The notes beneath the pieces were generated by a model, which was given only the letters and a program-made list of their open reading frames with translations, did not search any database and was not told the origin of the DNA. Below, piece after piece: positions 1 to 13,200 of a stretch of 64,000 bases of DNA. The position numbers and the translations under genes were made by a program. Numbering within the stretch: position 1 is the stretch's first letter; each line of letters opens with the position of its first letter. This stretch comes from Bufo bufo (Eukaryota > Chordata > Amphibia > Anura > Bufonidae): positions 43,678,323-43,742,322 of the forward strand of contig NC_053398.1 in NCBI RefSeq assembly GCF_905171765.1, written 5' to 3'.

Positions 1-131
1 CCTATATTAGGTGTATTTCTGGTGCAGATTGCGGCGCAACAAACTTTTCCCCGCTCACGCCAGATCTAAAAAAGTGGGAGGGAAAGGGCTGGTAGGCCCG
101 TCTCATTCATCATCCTGTTTTAGGCGTAGAA

Positions 132-180
132 ACTGGTCTAAATGTAAGCCAGCTAGGAAACTGGCTTACATTTAGACTGG
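132..180. repeat. Short near-perfect inverted repeat in intron
   Basis: CTAAATGTAAGCCAG and its reverse complement CTGGCTTACATTTAG are separated by about 7 bases, forming a strong hairpin. Probably the core of a small palindromic transposon; the outer borders are not clear. Confidence 0.6.
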
Positions 181-282
181 CACTGGACTGCGCCTCTTTA
201 CAACTGACGGGTCCACCACCAGATATAGAAGTAATTAAGACCAGTGTCTAAAACGCTGATCTTAATAATGACCCCCCTCAGT

Positions 283-410
283 ACTCTTGTCGTTTTGGAA
301 GGAGAACTGGCTTGCACGTCTCACTCAGAAAAGCATAATACTGGGACATTCACAACTCTTGTCCTTTTGGAAGGAGAAATGGCTTGCATGTCTCAGTCAG
401 AGAAGAATTA
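283..410. repeat. 72-bp direct repeat, two copies
   Basis: The segment starting ACTCTTGTCGTTTTGGAAGG at 283 recurs with a few changes at 355 (period 72). A further partial copy (GGTCCTTTTGGAG) follows the CT tract. Intronic, no coding role seen. Confidence 0.75.
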
Positions 411-413
411 TGC

Positions 414-438
414 ATCTCTCTCTCTCTCTCTCTCTCTG
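414..438. repeat. CT dinucleotide microsatellite
   Basis: About 12 perfect CT repeats in the first intron of the window. Confidence 0.95.
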
Positions 439-621
439 GTCCTTTTGGAGTTATATTTTTTTCTGTGTTTTTTTTGTTTATGAGAGAAAAAATATGAGTC
501 CTAGGAGTCATTTTGGTGTGGGTAGGGGCATTCTTGTGACCGGTGGAAGTCCTAGTGGTAAGATTCTGTCCCCTATGCATAGCTTCATCTTCACAGCTTC
601 AATTTACCAGAATACAGTTTA

Positions 622-870
622 GGCTACTTTCACATCTGCGTTTTCAATTCCGCTATTGAGATCCGTCATAGGATCTCAATAGCGGAAGAAAACGCTTCCG
701 TTTTGTCCTCACTAATTGTCAAAGGGGACAAAACTGAACTGAACGAAACAGAGTTCACCACAATGCATTCCGTTCGGTTGCGTCCCCATAGCGGGCAGTA
801 TAACGCTGCAAGCGATGTGGTGCGGAGCAAGATGGATCCGTCCCACAACCAGACTGCATAGTGAGGAGGA
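622..870. mobile_element. Truncated copy of the GGCTACTTTCACA palindromic element
   Basis: Begins TTA then GGCTACTTTCACA and continues with ATTGAGATCCGTCATAGG and TTCCGTTTTGTCC, as in the complete copy at 2,033-2,502. The right terminus is missing, so the end is approximate. Confidence 0.7.
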
Positions 871-1099
871 GGAGGCATTGCTGAGTTCATAGGACATCTT
901 TCTGCATTTCTCAGTATTAATTGTAATATGAGACAAAATAGGATAAAAATTAAGGAAGAAATTAATAGAGGACATGCTGGAATATTTTTGCCTATTTTGT
1001 GCATTTTCTGTTGAATATGCAAAGTATGCTCACAATTTTTATGCAGTAAGGTTAATACCATATTGTTTTTCCTTTTTTTTTTTTTCTTCAAAAAAATAG

Positions 1100-1264
1100 G
1101 TCTGTGTGGAAACTTCAATGCTGAAACTAAGGATGACTTCCTTTCCAGTTCTGGGATCGTAGAGGGAACAGTGACAGTGTTCGTAGACTCCTGGCGGGCA
1201 GCTACAAACTGTAAACCAGCTGAGAATATGGATGTTAACCCTTGCTCCATGAGTATATCTAATG
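1100..1264 (+). CDS. MUC6: MUC6 exon: end of D2 VWD domain
   Basis: The acceptor follows a long pyrimidine tract and ends in ATAG; the donor is GTAAGT. The exon enters with one codon base already supplied upstream and leaves in phase 1. It encodes GLCGNFNAETKDDF, the CGLCG-type motif region closing a VWD domain, then VFVDSWRAA and DPCSM-like NPCSM. This is the first exon in the window, so D1 and most of D2 lie to the left. Confidence 0.93.
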
Positions 1265-4200
1265 GTAAGTACCAAGTAGATCTGAATCCCAATGTCAGAT
1301 ATTCCGTATGAATGGCTTTGCTACTAAATAGATAGACATTGCTAAGCAGTGTAAACTGTTGGTAAACTTGGCAAATTCTACAGGAGATATATTTAGAAAT
1401 GCTAAGTTTCAGGCTGCATTTTTCAGTCCTTCATTCATTTTCAGACACAGTAATATGCAGTTCACAACCTTCACATTTCAGACCTTTCTTATTTTGGTAT
1501 GCCTCTCTCAACAACACATGCTGGATGTGAGACCTGTGTGTCCAGGATACTGCTGCCTGCACCAGATCTCATAAATCAGCAGACTAGGGATCTCCTCTCT
1601 CCTGTGCTGACAGTCCTGAAAACCAATGAGTTAAAAAAAAATGACTGTATGTATTTAGGGTGTTGTCACATGTAACTAATGTGTTCTCTCTTTTTTTTTT
1701 AAATCAGAACTATATGCACAGTCACATTGCTCTGTTCTGGTCAGCCACGGAACTCCATTTCAAACATGCCATTCCATGGTGGATCCAGACCCTTACTACA
1801 AGGTAAGGGTCCTGCTTTGTATTGGACTGTGAAGATTATATACAGAATGATACACAAGTTATCATTGTCTGAGTTATGAAGATGATTTTTTACTGAACTC
1901 TGATATCATATGGAATGAGTTTACATAAAATATTCCAAGTCTAAGAGATGAATCTAATGCAAAATGGCTTATTTCTGCCAATACTAATAAGAACATTACT
2001 GATAATTATTGATGAGTATCATTATAGGCTTAGGCTACTTTCACACTACTGTGAATATTTTCCGGTATTGAGATCCGTCATAGGGTCTCAATACCGGAAA
2101 TAAACGTTTCCGTTTTGTCCCCATTGATTGTCAATGGGGATAAAACGTATCTGAACAGAATGCTCCAAAATGCATTCCGTTCCGTTCTCATACCGGAGAG
2201 CAAACCGCAACATGGTGTAGTTTGCTTTCCATCCTGGGATGCGGAGCAAGACGGATCCGTCATGACCCACAATGCAAGTAAATGGGGACGGAGCCGTTTT
2301 CTCTGACACAATCTGACACAACAGAAAACGGATCCACCCCTATTGACTTTCAATGGAGTTCATGACGGATCCGTTTTGGGTATATTAAAGATAATACAAC
2401 CGGATCCGTTCATAACAGATGCAGATGGTTGTATTATCAGTAACGGAAGCGTTTTTGCTGAACCCTGCCGGATCCATCAAAAGCTCTAGTGTGAAAGTAG
2501 CCTTAATCAGAAGGCCAATTTAAAACTCGTTATCTAGCTGGCTTAGGTTTGGTTTGGTTCTCTTACATGCGGTGTCTAAGCCTTGTCGATTTGGTTCTCG
2601 TCTTCATGCTAGTTCAATAAAATATTTGTGATAACGCCCCCTGTGTCACATATCATGTAACTGCAGCTATCAGAGACTATTCACACCTCCAGTCAAGTTG
2701 GGTGTCACTAGTTGGGTAGGTGTCCCTACAGTCTGACACTATCCAATCGCTGCTGCCAGCTGGATCTGCCAGCACCTCTTTCCTAAACTTTTAGAAGGAA
2801 TAACGGATGAGCTGTACAGCATACAGTTCTATGAAAAGCCACCCCAAAATTGTTATTACAAGGGGAACGCCAGTAGTTAATAAAGCATACCTGTCAGGAG
2901 AGATGACAGGACCTTTTTTAGGGTAGGTTCACATGGAAAATCGACAGTAGAAAAATCAGTAGGTGGCTTACGAAGTGGAAATCGCCTCCCCCTCCTGCTG
3001 AATTATTGGCAGATTATGCCCATGTGAACATAGTCTCAACCTTCACATGAAAGGATGGGAAATCACAATGTAACTGTGATTAAAGGAAACCTTTAAAAAT
3101 GCAATGCAATCTGCAGGCACCAAATTATAGAGCAGGAGGAGCTAAGCAGATTCATATATAGTTTTTGGGAAAATAGTCAGTATAAATTTTAACTTATTGA
3201 CCGCAATCCCTGTTCTTTCTATACTGAGGCATCCAGTAGACAAACCTATTAAGCGATTGTCAGTTATCTCTGTATGCATGGTGAACAATGAAAGACTGGA
3301 AAATCATGGCGTGGGACCACCCACTGGACTCCTAAGGCACAGAAAGAAAATGCATTTGAGTCCATAAGTTACACATTACACTGAATCATTTCCTACAAAA
3401 CATATATCAATCTGCTCAGCTCTTTTTAGTCTATAACATGCTGCTGGTAGACTGAGTAGCATTTTCATGCTGACAAGTTCTCTTTAAATCTTTACACCTG
3501 ATATTCTGTGTTTTAGGCATGTGTCTACGAAGCTTGCAATTACCAAGAAACGGTTAACTTCATTTGCTCTTCTCTGGGATCTTATGCCCGGGCCTGTGCT
3601 GCCAAAGGAATCCTCCTAAACGACTGGAGGACCTTCACCAATTGCAGTGAGTAGATAAAGCCTCATTATACTAAGGTAGTCAGGGCATTGGAGGGATTTT
3701 CCAGGATTATGGCCCTTTTTAACCAAACGTATTGGTACCTAATGAAAAAATTATACTCACCTGCTCCCCGCTGGTCCATTCCTTGCACCCTGGCTCCACT
3801 CGGCAATCTTCTATTGTCTGGCCAGTTTACTTCTGTCTGGGTTATGGATGGGTGATAAATAAATGGCTGCACAACCTTACACATACAAATAATAGAGCTG
3901 AGAAATGGGGATCATTCTAAATTAAAGTGGTATTATACCTACTATAAATGGAAAAATAGAAGCTCTTAGCGCACATTTTTGATCAAACGTGTGTCGGGCC
4001 CATCTACCAGGCGTCAAGGTGGCTTCTGCAGACGGGTACCTAACACTAATATACCGACTATCTTGGACTTACCTAAGCCTACATTTTCAGGGCAGTGTAG
4101 GAACCAGCTACATTTATACTCTGCTCAGAAGCACCAGGCAGATGGGCGTTGCTCAGTCTAAAAGTGGTGCTACCCTCAATATATATGGGTCATGGATGGG

Positions 4201-7200
4201 GTCATGTGCACAACTGCGGTCAATGACCGTCCTCAACGGTGATCTGTCCCAAAGAGTCACAGCCCTGCTGAGTTACATGCCAGTTGGGGACACATTACTC
4301 CATAGGCCAAAGATTGTCTGTATTCATGCACATGGCCCTGTCCATACCATGGCCATCACAAATGAAACCATGCTTCACAACAGAGCACCGGGGAGCAGGT
4401 ATGATTCTCTCATTAAAGTCTATGGATACCATTCAGCCATTTTCTTGTACTCATTTTGAGTTAAATATCATTTTATCAGTAGGACTGTGTTAAAAATCTG
4501 CAGGCCCTTTATCTGTTCAGCCTTGGAGATTCTCTATTGCCAAGCTCTCTGTGTACTGTTTCCCTTCTGTCAGCTCTGCTGAGGCCTCCTTATCTCTGAT
4601 CTCCTGACCTCATAAACACTCATCACAGGTCAATTCTTTTTTTACTGAGCTGTTGGTGTCTATGAGCTGTTAGTAGTTCTAAAATGAGGGATATATAGGC
4701 AGATAACAGCTCAACGTGAACGTAAGAAGCTCAAAGTTAGGCAAAGCGTTAATCCTTTATCACAAAAAGTACTGACAATTTTTAATAAACAATTGAAAAA
4801 AATGACCATAACTGCTGTGATTCATCCAATGCCATAAGCTTATATGTACAGCCACACGGTCAGGATTCCTGATGCAATTTTGGAAGCCAAAACCAGGAGT
4901 GGATTCAAAAAAGAGGAGAAGTCATATCTATACTTTATATGTTTACTACTTTTATGATCAACTCCTGATTTTGGCCTCCAAAACGGCATCAGGAAACCTG
5001 ACAGTGTGGCCGTACAAAATAACAGGGCTCTAAACATGCCCTTAAAATTGTGGATCTCACTATCTCCTAGTCATGGAGTCATAGCTCTTATGAAGCCCAT
5101 TCCTCCTTGACTGACAACCCCCTGGGTGCCTGATGACAGTACTATCTAATGGGGGGTGCCATTTAAGGAGCAATGGGTGTGATAAGATCTATGGCTGTGA
5201 CTGGGCTGCTTCAGCTCCAATGACTCCAGCGGTGTAATTCACATATAGGATGCACTGATATGAAAGTTATATTATGCAAAGATGGTGAAACCCACGATTC
5301 TAACAAGGGCATGTTTAGAACCTTGTTCGGAGACAGACACACGGTCAGGCTTCTGGATGCAGTTTAGGAAGCCAAAAATCAGGAGTGGATCATAAAAGGA
5401 GAGTACGTATAAAGGACAGATACAACGCCTCCTATTTTTTTTAATTCACTCCAATTTTGGCTTTCAAAACTGCATGCAGAAACCTGATCGCGTGGTTGTA
5501 CCCTTAACAAGTGCTACAACCTATCACCAGCATTGACAGTCTACACCAGTATAAGTCCAGTGATTGGTACAACTTCTATTTTAGACTTTTCTATTGGGTG
5601 GTAACATACATGGTGCACAGTATGGTACAACATCGCCATCTAGCACATATTCTACACTACAGCAGAAGCCCTGGTAGATATGTAGACTTACATTGTTTAA
5701 CAACAGTTTTAATATCTCTAAAATGAATGTTGTATTTCCCTCTCCAGCTATTAACTGCAGTGATAACCAGACCTTCAGCTATGAGTCTACCCCCTGTGGT
5801 CGGACCTGTCTCTCTCTTTCTAATATGGAGCTGGAGTGCTACCCCATTGACATCCCAATTGACGGCTGTAACTGTCCTCTGGGACTGTACCTGAATAGCA
5901 AACGGCAGTGTGTTCCAAAATCACAATGTCCCTGCTACTTGGATGCAAACACTATCGTAATGCCCAACCAGCAAACCACCTTCAATGGTCTCACATGGTA
6001 AGGGGTGATTTCATGATGAAAAGTCTGAATGTGGATGGTAAACATGACTACTATCAATTGCAACACTGAAATAAATGACTGTTGTCAACCAGTACATTTA
6101 GACCTGGTCCATATACGGTAGATCATTTCCGCTGTTAATTTTGCAGCAATTTCACCCGTTGCATTGCAATCTACAGCATGCATCCCTGGCTGCAGTGTTA
6201 GGCCATCCATGTGCCAGCTGCAATGTCTGATTCTAGATGTTCTTTGGCTGGGAGTGAGAACAATGTGGAATGTACATGGAAGGTATTCATGTTTTTCACA
6301 TCTGTTGTTTGTGGACTGAAATTCCTTATGCAGTAGGGCTCATGCACACAAATGTATTTTTTGTCCGTACCGTTTTTTTTGTGGCCCATATGCTAAACCA
6401 TTCACTTCAATGGGGCCATAAAAAAAAATCGGAAATGACTCTGTGCATTCCGTGTCTGTATGTTTGCTCCACAAAAAAATTGAATACGTCCTAATATTGT
6501 CCACATAACGGACAAGGATAGGACTGCTCTATTAGGGGCCAGCCATTCTGTTCCACAAAATGTGGAAGGAACATGGGCGGTATCCATGTTTTGAGGATCT
6601 GCAATTTGCGGACTGCAAAACACCAACGGTTGTGTGCATGAACCCTAATTCAGTCAGTGTTTGGTCAGTGATTTCCATCAGTGATTGTGGAGCCTCCGCA
6701 GAGATAAGGTCTCAGGGAATGACCTGCACCAGTTCTATGTTTAAAGTCACACCTAGAATCACTGATGGAAATCACTGACCGAATTCTGACTGTATCAAGG
6801 CATTAGGGCGTGGAAAAATCACTTTTATGGTCTATGATATCTTGGTGGGCTGAAAAAAAGTGTTAAAGCGATTGCTGGTCATATTTCAAAATCTCCCGAG
6901 TGCCCCTAAATGTCCAAAAATAGTAAAATTTTGGATACTCATCACTTAATGGCCCTTGCTACTCCAGTGTTTACAGGCTATAGGGATGATGCAGAGGTAC
7001 TGTATCTGGTACATGACCGCTGCAGCCAATCACAAGCCTCGGCAGTCTCATGTTGTATACCACTGAGGTCAGTGATGGGCTGCAGTAGTCACATGCTGCA
7101 TCACTGCACTGGAAATGGAGAGGTATTAAAGGGGTTTTCCCATCTCAGACAATGGGGGCATATTGCTAGGATATGCCCCCATTGTCTGATAGGTGCGGGT

Positions 7201-10170
7201 CCCACCGCTAAGACCCGCACCTACAATGAGAACGGAGCGGGGAAATAAACGGAGGGCGCACTGCGCATGCGCAGCTGCCCTCCTTTCATTTCTATGGGGC
7301 CGCCCAAAATTGCAGAGCGCTGGCTCGGCTATTGCTGTCTGCCCCATAGAAATGAGTGGGAGCATGGGTCGCGCATGCGCGGTTCGCTCCCATTCACTTC
7401 GCTTCGCTCCCATTCCCATTCGCTTCGTTCTCGTTGTAGGTGCGGGTCCCAGCGGAGGGACCAGCACCTATCAGACAATGTGGGCATATCCTAGCAATAT
7501 GCCCCCATTGTGTGAGATGGGAATACCCCTTTAACTGAGTATACATTTTTTTATTATTTGATCACATTTAGGGGCACTCAGGAGATTTTCATATTTGTTG
7601 GACAACCCCTTTAATATTGCAGCTTTAAAGAAACCCCATTCGTATTTCATTCTTCATGTGGTCAGAGAGATTTTTTTCTTGTGCAGAGCCCCGAATCTCC
7701 TTTTTATTCTTGTCAGCCACACAGCTGCAGGAAATGATGCCGACAGATTAAGTCAACCAGGATAAGGCTTGAGAAAGAATATGAAAGAAATCCACACGTT
7801 AGATGTAGTGCATATATCACACAGTGTATGTAACAAATAGTAATCTATTCTAGTTCAGTTTTTAGAAAATGAAGTTTGTTTGATATACCAATTAGCCTTC
7901 CAAGGTTCCGGCAGGGTGTGATTAACGGTTGCAGGAGCTGAAGCCGGCCTCCATGAAAAGCCCAAGCCCGCCTCCATGAAGTGCCCAAGCCCACCTCTAC
8001 TCAAGTACCCAGAGCCGCCCTTTGTGCATTCATGTCCACCCCCTCCTTTGCGATGTCACGATTTGCACAAAACTCCGGCGCCTGGTCATCATGTGTCTCA
8101 ACAAAAATCTCACGCATGTGCAAAACAGTTTCGTTTTGTGCAGATCATTACTTCGCAGAGGAGGGGGTGGACATGGGGCAGCACTGGAAACTTGAGTAGA
8201 GGTGGGCTTGGGCTCTTCATGAAAGGGGGCTTGGGCACTTGCAAGAAGTAGGCTTTGGCTTCTGCAAACATGCCCCAACGCGAACTTGGAAGGCTCCTTA
8301 GCATATCAAACAAACATCATTTACTGCCGATTGGAACCAGCGATATCCCTAAGACAGATATGGTTGTGATCATGGTAACCTGAACTAGAATGCATTTCTA
8401 TTTGTTACATACACTGAAAATAAGTGAGAGATTATCTTTAAAGGTGATTTCAAATTCCTATTCATTTTGAGTTAGTAGAGGGACATCCCCTGTACAAAAA
8501 CCTTCCTCTATGATCCATGATGGAGGGGAGATAAAAAGAAAATATCTCACTCTAGAGGACTCTGCATGTTACTGCATTAGACTATGTCCACACCTTCAGT
8601 AACCTGATTCCAAAGGCTGTATCGGCAGAGAACAGTCTGACCGAGTTCACTGGATCTGGCATTGCTGGATACTACCGTTGCCTCCGAGACACCATAGACT
8701 ATAATGGGATCTGGTAGGGATCGGCCAAAATGGACAACCACTCTATCTTTATGCATATGTTTCTCCCTATGTCACCTATGTTCCTGCTCAATTTAATTTA
8801 GAACATTACATGATATGTTATGGTAACATGTGCTGCACATACAGTTGGTGTAAACTTAGTTAATTTTTGTGTCTGCTTATTTTGCAGTTATTGCGTCAGT
8901 GGAAGACTCAGCTGCATAGGAAAACCAATGGATTTTTTAGGTATTGAGGCTTCTCATTGCAGTGTTTGTTATCATGGGTCATTGCAGGTCTTCCACTCAC
9001 CATTCCTCTTTTTTTTTAAGAAACTTGCATGGCTCCTAAAGTAATGAAGACCTGTGGGTCCCTGTCTGATAAATTCGGAGCAGCTTGTGCCCCAACATGT
9101 CAGCTTCTGGCTACTGGTATCCGCTGCGTATGTGTTATCTCAGTTCTATGTATTTGCTCTAAAGACAGAAAAGAGAGAAGCCTTTACCAAAAAATATAAA
9201 GTATAGAGCTCCTACTGAGTAACCACCTTTAAAGGGGTTGTCTGACACCAGAAAAAACTCTTATTTTACAAAATAAATTAGTTAAATAATCAAATTCTGA
9301 AACTATACTTTCATTTTTTTATGTATAGACGGCACGATTAACGGGTTGGCTAGCCCCATATCAGTTTTCAAACCCCAACCCCCACCCTACAGGTAAAGCT
9401 TACCTACTTGCTCCCCGAAGCTTGATTCTAGTTCCTGGGGTCCACCACTGTCTTCTCCAGACCTTCAGTGAACACAAACATTTGGTACTGGTCAGATGCG
9501 GCTTGGGGAACATGTCACCGCTGAGAAAAGTCATTGGCTGCATCGACGCACATGGCCCTGTACATATCGGTGTTCAAATGCGGCATTGGAAGCCCAAAAG
9601 AGAGCATTGGTGGACTCTAGGAGTCAGAACTGATCATTGGGAAGCAGGTAAGTATGCTTCACCCAACAAGTCCTGCAAGGAGAGGGGTGTTAAAAATTGA
9701 CATGAGGTTGGAAAAGCACTTTAGGGCCAACCCCTTTCTTTGTCTCCGAAATCAGCTGTAATGGAGCAGGGTGCGGGCTTCACAACTTACAGCAGGAGCT
9801 CAAAACATCTGGGACCACATGACAGGGACTGAAATCATTTTTATAAATTCAAGTGTATTAGGAAGTTTAACTGCATTTCATTTACAAAACATTGAAGAGC
9901 TATCTCTACCATCGGACAGCCCAATTGGGATTTGAAAAAATATATACTGTGGGTCATTTATTTTGTGACTTTTTGAAGACCTGTGTGCATAAATTTATGC
10001 ACACTTGGTTTTTCTTATCAGCCCTCACCGCTGGGGAGTGGAGTAGAATGGTGGGAGTGGGGTAAACATTGACTGATATCGACTCCAGCTAGATTTCAAG
10101 ATTTCAATCTAGGGACACAGACTGCTAAAGGATGCCCCTACTTTTTGAGGAGGCCAAGGACTGATCTATA

Positions 10171-10248
<78 letters not shown>

Positions 10249-13200
10249 GCAGGAAATAGATATGAGAGAAATAGATAGATAGATAATTAGATAGATATTG
10301 TTTTTAATTATCTGCTTGCATTTATAGGTACCCACTAAGTGTGAGGCTGGTTGTGTTTGCCCTGCTGGGACGTATGAGGATCTTGATGGCAGCTGTGTAG
10401 AAGAGAGCGATTGTTCCTGTGAATATGGTGGCATCATTTACAGAAGTGGAGAGTCCATGTTTGGAGATTGTCAAAGCTGGTAAGAAAGGCAACAGGAATG
10501 ATAATCCAATATCAGGTCAATGGAAGATCACAGGTCAATAAAGGGTTGTGCCTAGTTTTAAGTCAATAGCGATTATTCATGGTATAATGAATCGTTCAGC
10601 TTTCTCTTCTCGCGCAATAATTTACATTTAACGATTTACCTCTTTTTCTACAGCACCTGCAGCGGAGGACAATGGCATTGTGAGGAGACTCCGAACTGTT
10701 CCTCCACCTGTATGATGTTTGGGGAGAGTCACATCAAAACATTCGACGGACAACAATACTTGTTTGATGGGAACTGTGAATACACCTTAGTCACTGTAAG
10801 ATCCCTATACTGCTCCTTCATATGATATCCACTAAATTCTACAATAGTTTTATCACACAGTACATACTTATACATGGCTGATACTGATTGGTGGGTGTCT
10901 GACACCTGGGGCCCCCCACCGATCAGTTGTTTGAGAAGGCTCTGGCGCTCACAGCTTAGCCTAGGCTCTTTGACATCATGTTCATCGGTCACATGGCCTA
11001 GTTGCAGCTCAGCCCCACTGACGTGAACGGGGCTGAGCTGCGATACCAAGCACAGATGCTATACAATGTACAGCGCTAACAGTCTACTGCGCAAACAGCT
11101 GATCATGGGGGATCCGAGTGCTGGACCCCCACCTATCAGATACTGATGACCTATCTACAGGATAAGCCATCAGAATAAAAGTCTTATAAAACTCCCTTAA
11201 GGGTAGGACTCTAGCATGTCCATTCCAAATCTTCTTCTTATTCAACCATTCTTTTTGTTGACTTCTTTGTGTGCTTCGAGCTGTTGTCTTGTAGAATCAC
11301 CCAGCATCTTTTCAGTTTGAAGTCATAGACTACCCCATTACTTTCTCCTGGAAATGTTCTGATATACCTTAGGGTACAACCAGACAGTACAGATTCAACA
11401 TAGCCACGTACACATGAACGTAGATCGCGTCAATAAACCAATAAGGACTGCACCTTCAATACCGACAGACCATTAACAGTGCAGACCAACTAAATAGTAC
11501 GGTACTAATGAGTTAATTGGAGCCCTCTGTGGCTCGCCCAGCTGCGCGGTACTCAACCACAATGTTCCCTTGCATGTCTAATATAAACATGTCGTGTCTT
11601 ACATATTAGGTGTTAACATAGCACATATGACATGACTAATATGTGTGTTTTCGTCTCATTAGGATGGATGTGGATTGAACACATCATCGTCTTCATTTAA
11701 GATAGTCACAGAAAATGTCATTTGTGGAACCACTGGAGCAACCTGCGCTCGGTCAATGACAGTCACCATTGGGGTAAGGATACCAGTAGTCATTCTAGCA
11801 TTACATAGCCTAATTATGATATTAGCAAACGTTAGATCAATAAACTGCAACTAATTTGCATCTTAAATTGTACAGAACATAGAGCTAAAGTTGTTTGATG
11901 GAAAATATACCATCTCCCATGAAACACCCGATGTGGATATTGTAGTACAGAACAACACCCTCTACATCATGTTTGATATCACTATCCCTGATAAGTTCTA
12001 CATCTCACTCACCTGGAACAAGAATATGAATTTGTTCATCAAGATATTAAAGCTTGGCAAGGTATGTGAGTCTCTGCAAGTAAAGCTTGTACCTCTTCAT
12101 TTTCACCATATCCCTTTGTTTTTATAGAGTACATGACTTTGGCATAGATGAAACCAGCCATCACTAATTGGGTGGTCTATCCTAAGACCTAATGTGTCTT
12201 TGTTTCATATTTGTCCAACAGGTGGTCACAAAAAGATACGTCTTGGTGTTTTGGTGCTTATACAGATATTTTGCAAAGCTGACATAGGTCCTAATGGAAA
12301 ATAACAGGACCCGTCACCTGCCATGTTTAATACTGGTGTTTTCCTATTGGATAGAAGGGCCCTCGGGCTCCCTCCGGCACAAAGCTCAGATTCAGCTGTT
12401 CACTCTCCTTTAGCTACACCTTTGACCATGCACATTTAGTAGTTGTGCAAGTCTGAGGTCCTCCATGTTCACTTTGATTAGGTCTTGGGCTTATGTGTGC
12501 ACCCTGACCAAGGGTGTACCATCTATAGTTACTTCAATAGTCATTATGCACTAGCATCCACAAACATATTTTAGAATTGTGAAAAATACAAGACAACCGG
12601 GTGATTTATAACAGCAAATGGTGCATATGACTCCATGGTATAATGGATATTGCCCAACCAACCTCCTAAACAAAATTTACAAGGGACTATTATTGGGCTG
12701 ATTATTGGGAACGAACATTGATGTGAATGCTCATTCCTGATAACTGGCCCGTGTAAATGGTCACCCTATAAACAAGTAAATTCTTATTCATTGGGTGAAA
12801 TTATCGCTTATGTGGACACCTAAATCATCATTTATGGACAGAGCTCTTGAAGGGCCTGCGTGCATATGTAAATTCTTTCCCAGCCAATTGCTAGTCGTCC
12901 CTGGGTAGTTTAAGAGAACATGTCACCGTAATTCTGGACTATTTTCTGCAGTAATACATGAGTAGTACTGTAGATAAGGAGTCCAGATAGCCATTTTTTA
13001 TTTTACTACTGCCCCCCATTCCCTCACTGTCAGCACTGAAAGCTGCTCTGAAATACACAGCCTGGATTGCAGTGCTGTGCTAATATAATGGAGAGGACTC
13101 TTGTGCGCATGCACAGCAGTCCTGACAATTTATTTCAGCCCAGGTTTAAACCCTGACTGCAGGAAAATGGGAGGGGGTAAGAGTAGGAAAAATTTAAAAA

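Larger units (their letters stand above)
5998..8887. other. Intron between TIL-2 exon and 53-bp exon
   Basis: 2.9 kb occupied by at least four palindromic elements (6,336, 6,648, 7,130, 7,824). Outside them (5,998-6,335, 6,797-7,125, 7,535-7,823, 8,415-8,887) I see no coding or RNA feature. Confidence 0.6.

Noticed and set aside
1..1099. Possible additional 5' mucin exon at the left edge
   Set aside because: No stretch with mucin cysteine pattern and fitting splice sites; only repeats and intron sequence seen.
7976..8313. Overlapping open frames on both strands
   Set aside because: They lie in the arms of a 591-bp palindromic element and read the same sequence in both directions.
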